Source: Geminicoccaceae bacterium
Lineage (GTDB): Bacteria > Pseudomonadota > Alphaproteobacteria > Geminicoccales > Geminicoccaceae
NCBI GenBank assembly: GCA_020446285.1
Contig: JAGREZ010000120.1
Span: forward strand, 8,503 to 22,438
Length of the DNA: 13,936 bases
Direction of reading: 5' to 3'
Of the stretch, positions 13,527 to 13,936 are shown piece after piece (the stretch's first letter is position 1; the number at the start of each line of letters is the position of its first letter). A model generated the notes under the pieces. That model had not been told where the DNA came from and searched no databases. It worked only from the letters and a program-made list of their open reading frames with translations. Position numbers and translations under genes: made by a program.

Positions 13527-13936
13527 ATGCGGGATCTGTTCGATCTTTCGGGAATGAATGCGCTCGTGACGGGCGGAGCGAGCGGCATAGGCCTCGCTGT
13601 CGCTTCCGGCCTGCGCGGGGCCGGCGCGCGCGTGGCGATCACGGTGCACAGCCGCCGCCCGGACGAACCGTTCGATGCCATGCTCGAGGCCGATCTCGGC
13701 GATCTCGACGCCAGTGGCGCACAAACGCTGGTCGGGCGCTGCGTGGAGGAACTGGGCGGGCTCGACATTCTCGTCAACAATGCCGGCATCATCCTGCGCG
13801 ACAATGCCGTGGATTACAGCGAGAATGCCTGGCGAAGCGTCATGCAGCTCAATCTCGACGCGGCATGGTTCCTCTCCCAGGCGGCCGGGCGACGGATGCT
13901 CGCGCATGGCCGGGGCGGAAGGATCGTCAATGTGGC
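13527..13936 (+). CDS. SDR family oxidoreductase, KduD-like, N-terminal part (cut by window edge)
   Basis: The first 136 codons of a classical short-chain dehydrogenase are present; the rest lies beyond the right edge. Residues 15-22 are TGGASGIG (cofactor loop), Asp56 is in EADLGD, NNAG is at 84-87 and Asn109 is in MQLNLDAAWF. The passages LDILVNNAGI, the Asp-Tyr-Ser-Glu-x-x-Trp run (96-102) and FLSQAA-GRR (115-123) closely resemble 2-dehydro-3-deoxy-D-gluconate 5-dehydrogenase (KduD) and gluconate 5-dehydrogenase types, so oxidation of a sugar acid with NAD is the best guess. The catalytic Tyr/Lys cannot be checked. ATG 13527 has GAGGCGGG just upstream. It is divergent from opgH. Confidence 0.85.
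   Translation, partial: MRDLFDLSGMNALVTGGASGIGLAVASGLRGAGARVAITVHSRRPDEPFDAMLEADLGDLDASGAQTLVGRCVEELGGLDILVNNAGIILRDNAVDYSENAWRSVMQLNLDAAWFLSQAAGRRMLAHGRGGRIVNV

Overview
The window is GC-rich chromosomal DNA from a Gram-negative bacterium, most likely an alphaproteobacterium. The basis is the strong G/C bias at third codon positions, several TTG starts with good ribosome binding sites, a short (about 614 aa) OpgH-type glucosyltransferase of the kind seen in alphaproteobacteria, a periplasmic c-type cytochrome and a Gram-negative lipoprotein. Genus cannot be named from the sequence alone. I see no rRNA, tRNA, CRISPR array, insertion sequence, integrase or phage gene. No stretch over 300 bases lacks a gene.

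Layout, left to right. (1) 1-242, minus: N-terminal part of an SDR oxidoreductase cut by the window edge. (2) 387-5461, plus: a six-gene same-strand run made of a small TPR-like protein, an exported SH3b-domain protein, an amidase-signature hydrolase, a glutathione S-transferase, a six-TM voltage-gated-type cation channel with a C-terminal zinc ribbon, and a lipoprotein of unknown function. The GST and channel genes are 13 nt apart. (3) 10178 down to 5477, minus: two MalF/MalG-type ABC permeases joined by a 4-nt ATGA overlap, then a phospholipase D-type HKD protein, then separately a serine-glyoxylate-type class V aminotransferase. (4) 10387-10725, plus: a small exported cytochrome c, divergent from the permeases. 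(5) 13313 down to 10732, minus: OpgH (MdoH) followed by an SDR dehydrogenase through another 4-nt ATGA overlap. (6) 13527-end, plus: a KduD-like SDR truncated by the window edge, divergent from opgH.

How the genes may work together. Most of the window looks like ordinary accessory metabolism and envelope functions: sugar or polyol uptake, glucan synthesis in the inner membrane, SDR redox enzymes, and detoxification-type enzymes (amidase, GST). The permease pair has no substrate-binding protein or ATPase next to it, so it must borrow them from elsewhere or the system is split.

The most unusual structure is at 8399-8466, between the second permease and the HKD-protein gene. Five imperfect copies of a 13-bp unit (consensus AAGGGATGAGYGC) lie in tandem. 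Because most copies carry ATGA, they form an unbroken chain of tiny reading frames (9, 10 and 3 codons), each of whose stop overlaps the next start, linking the permease stop to the downstream start. This looks like a repeat-built translational-coupling relay. I found no clear complete novel defence or mobile system.
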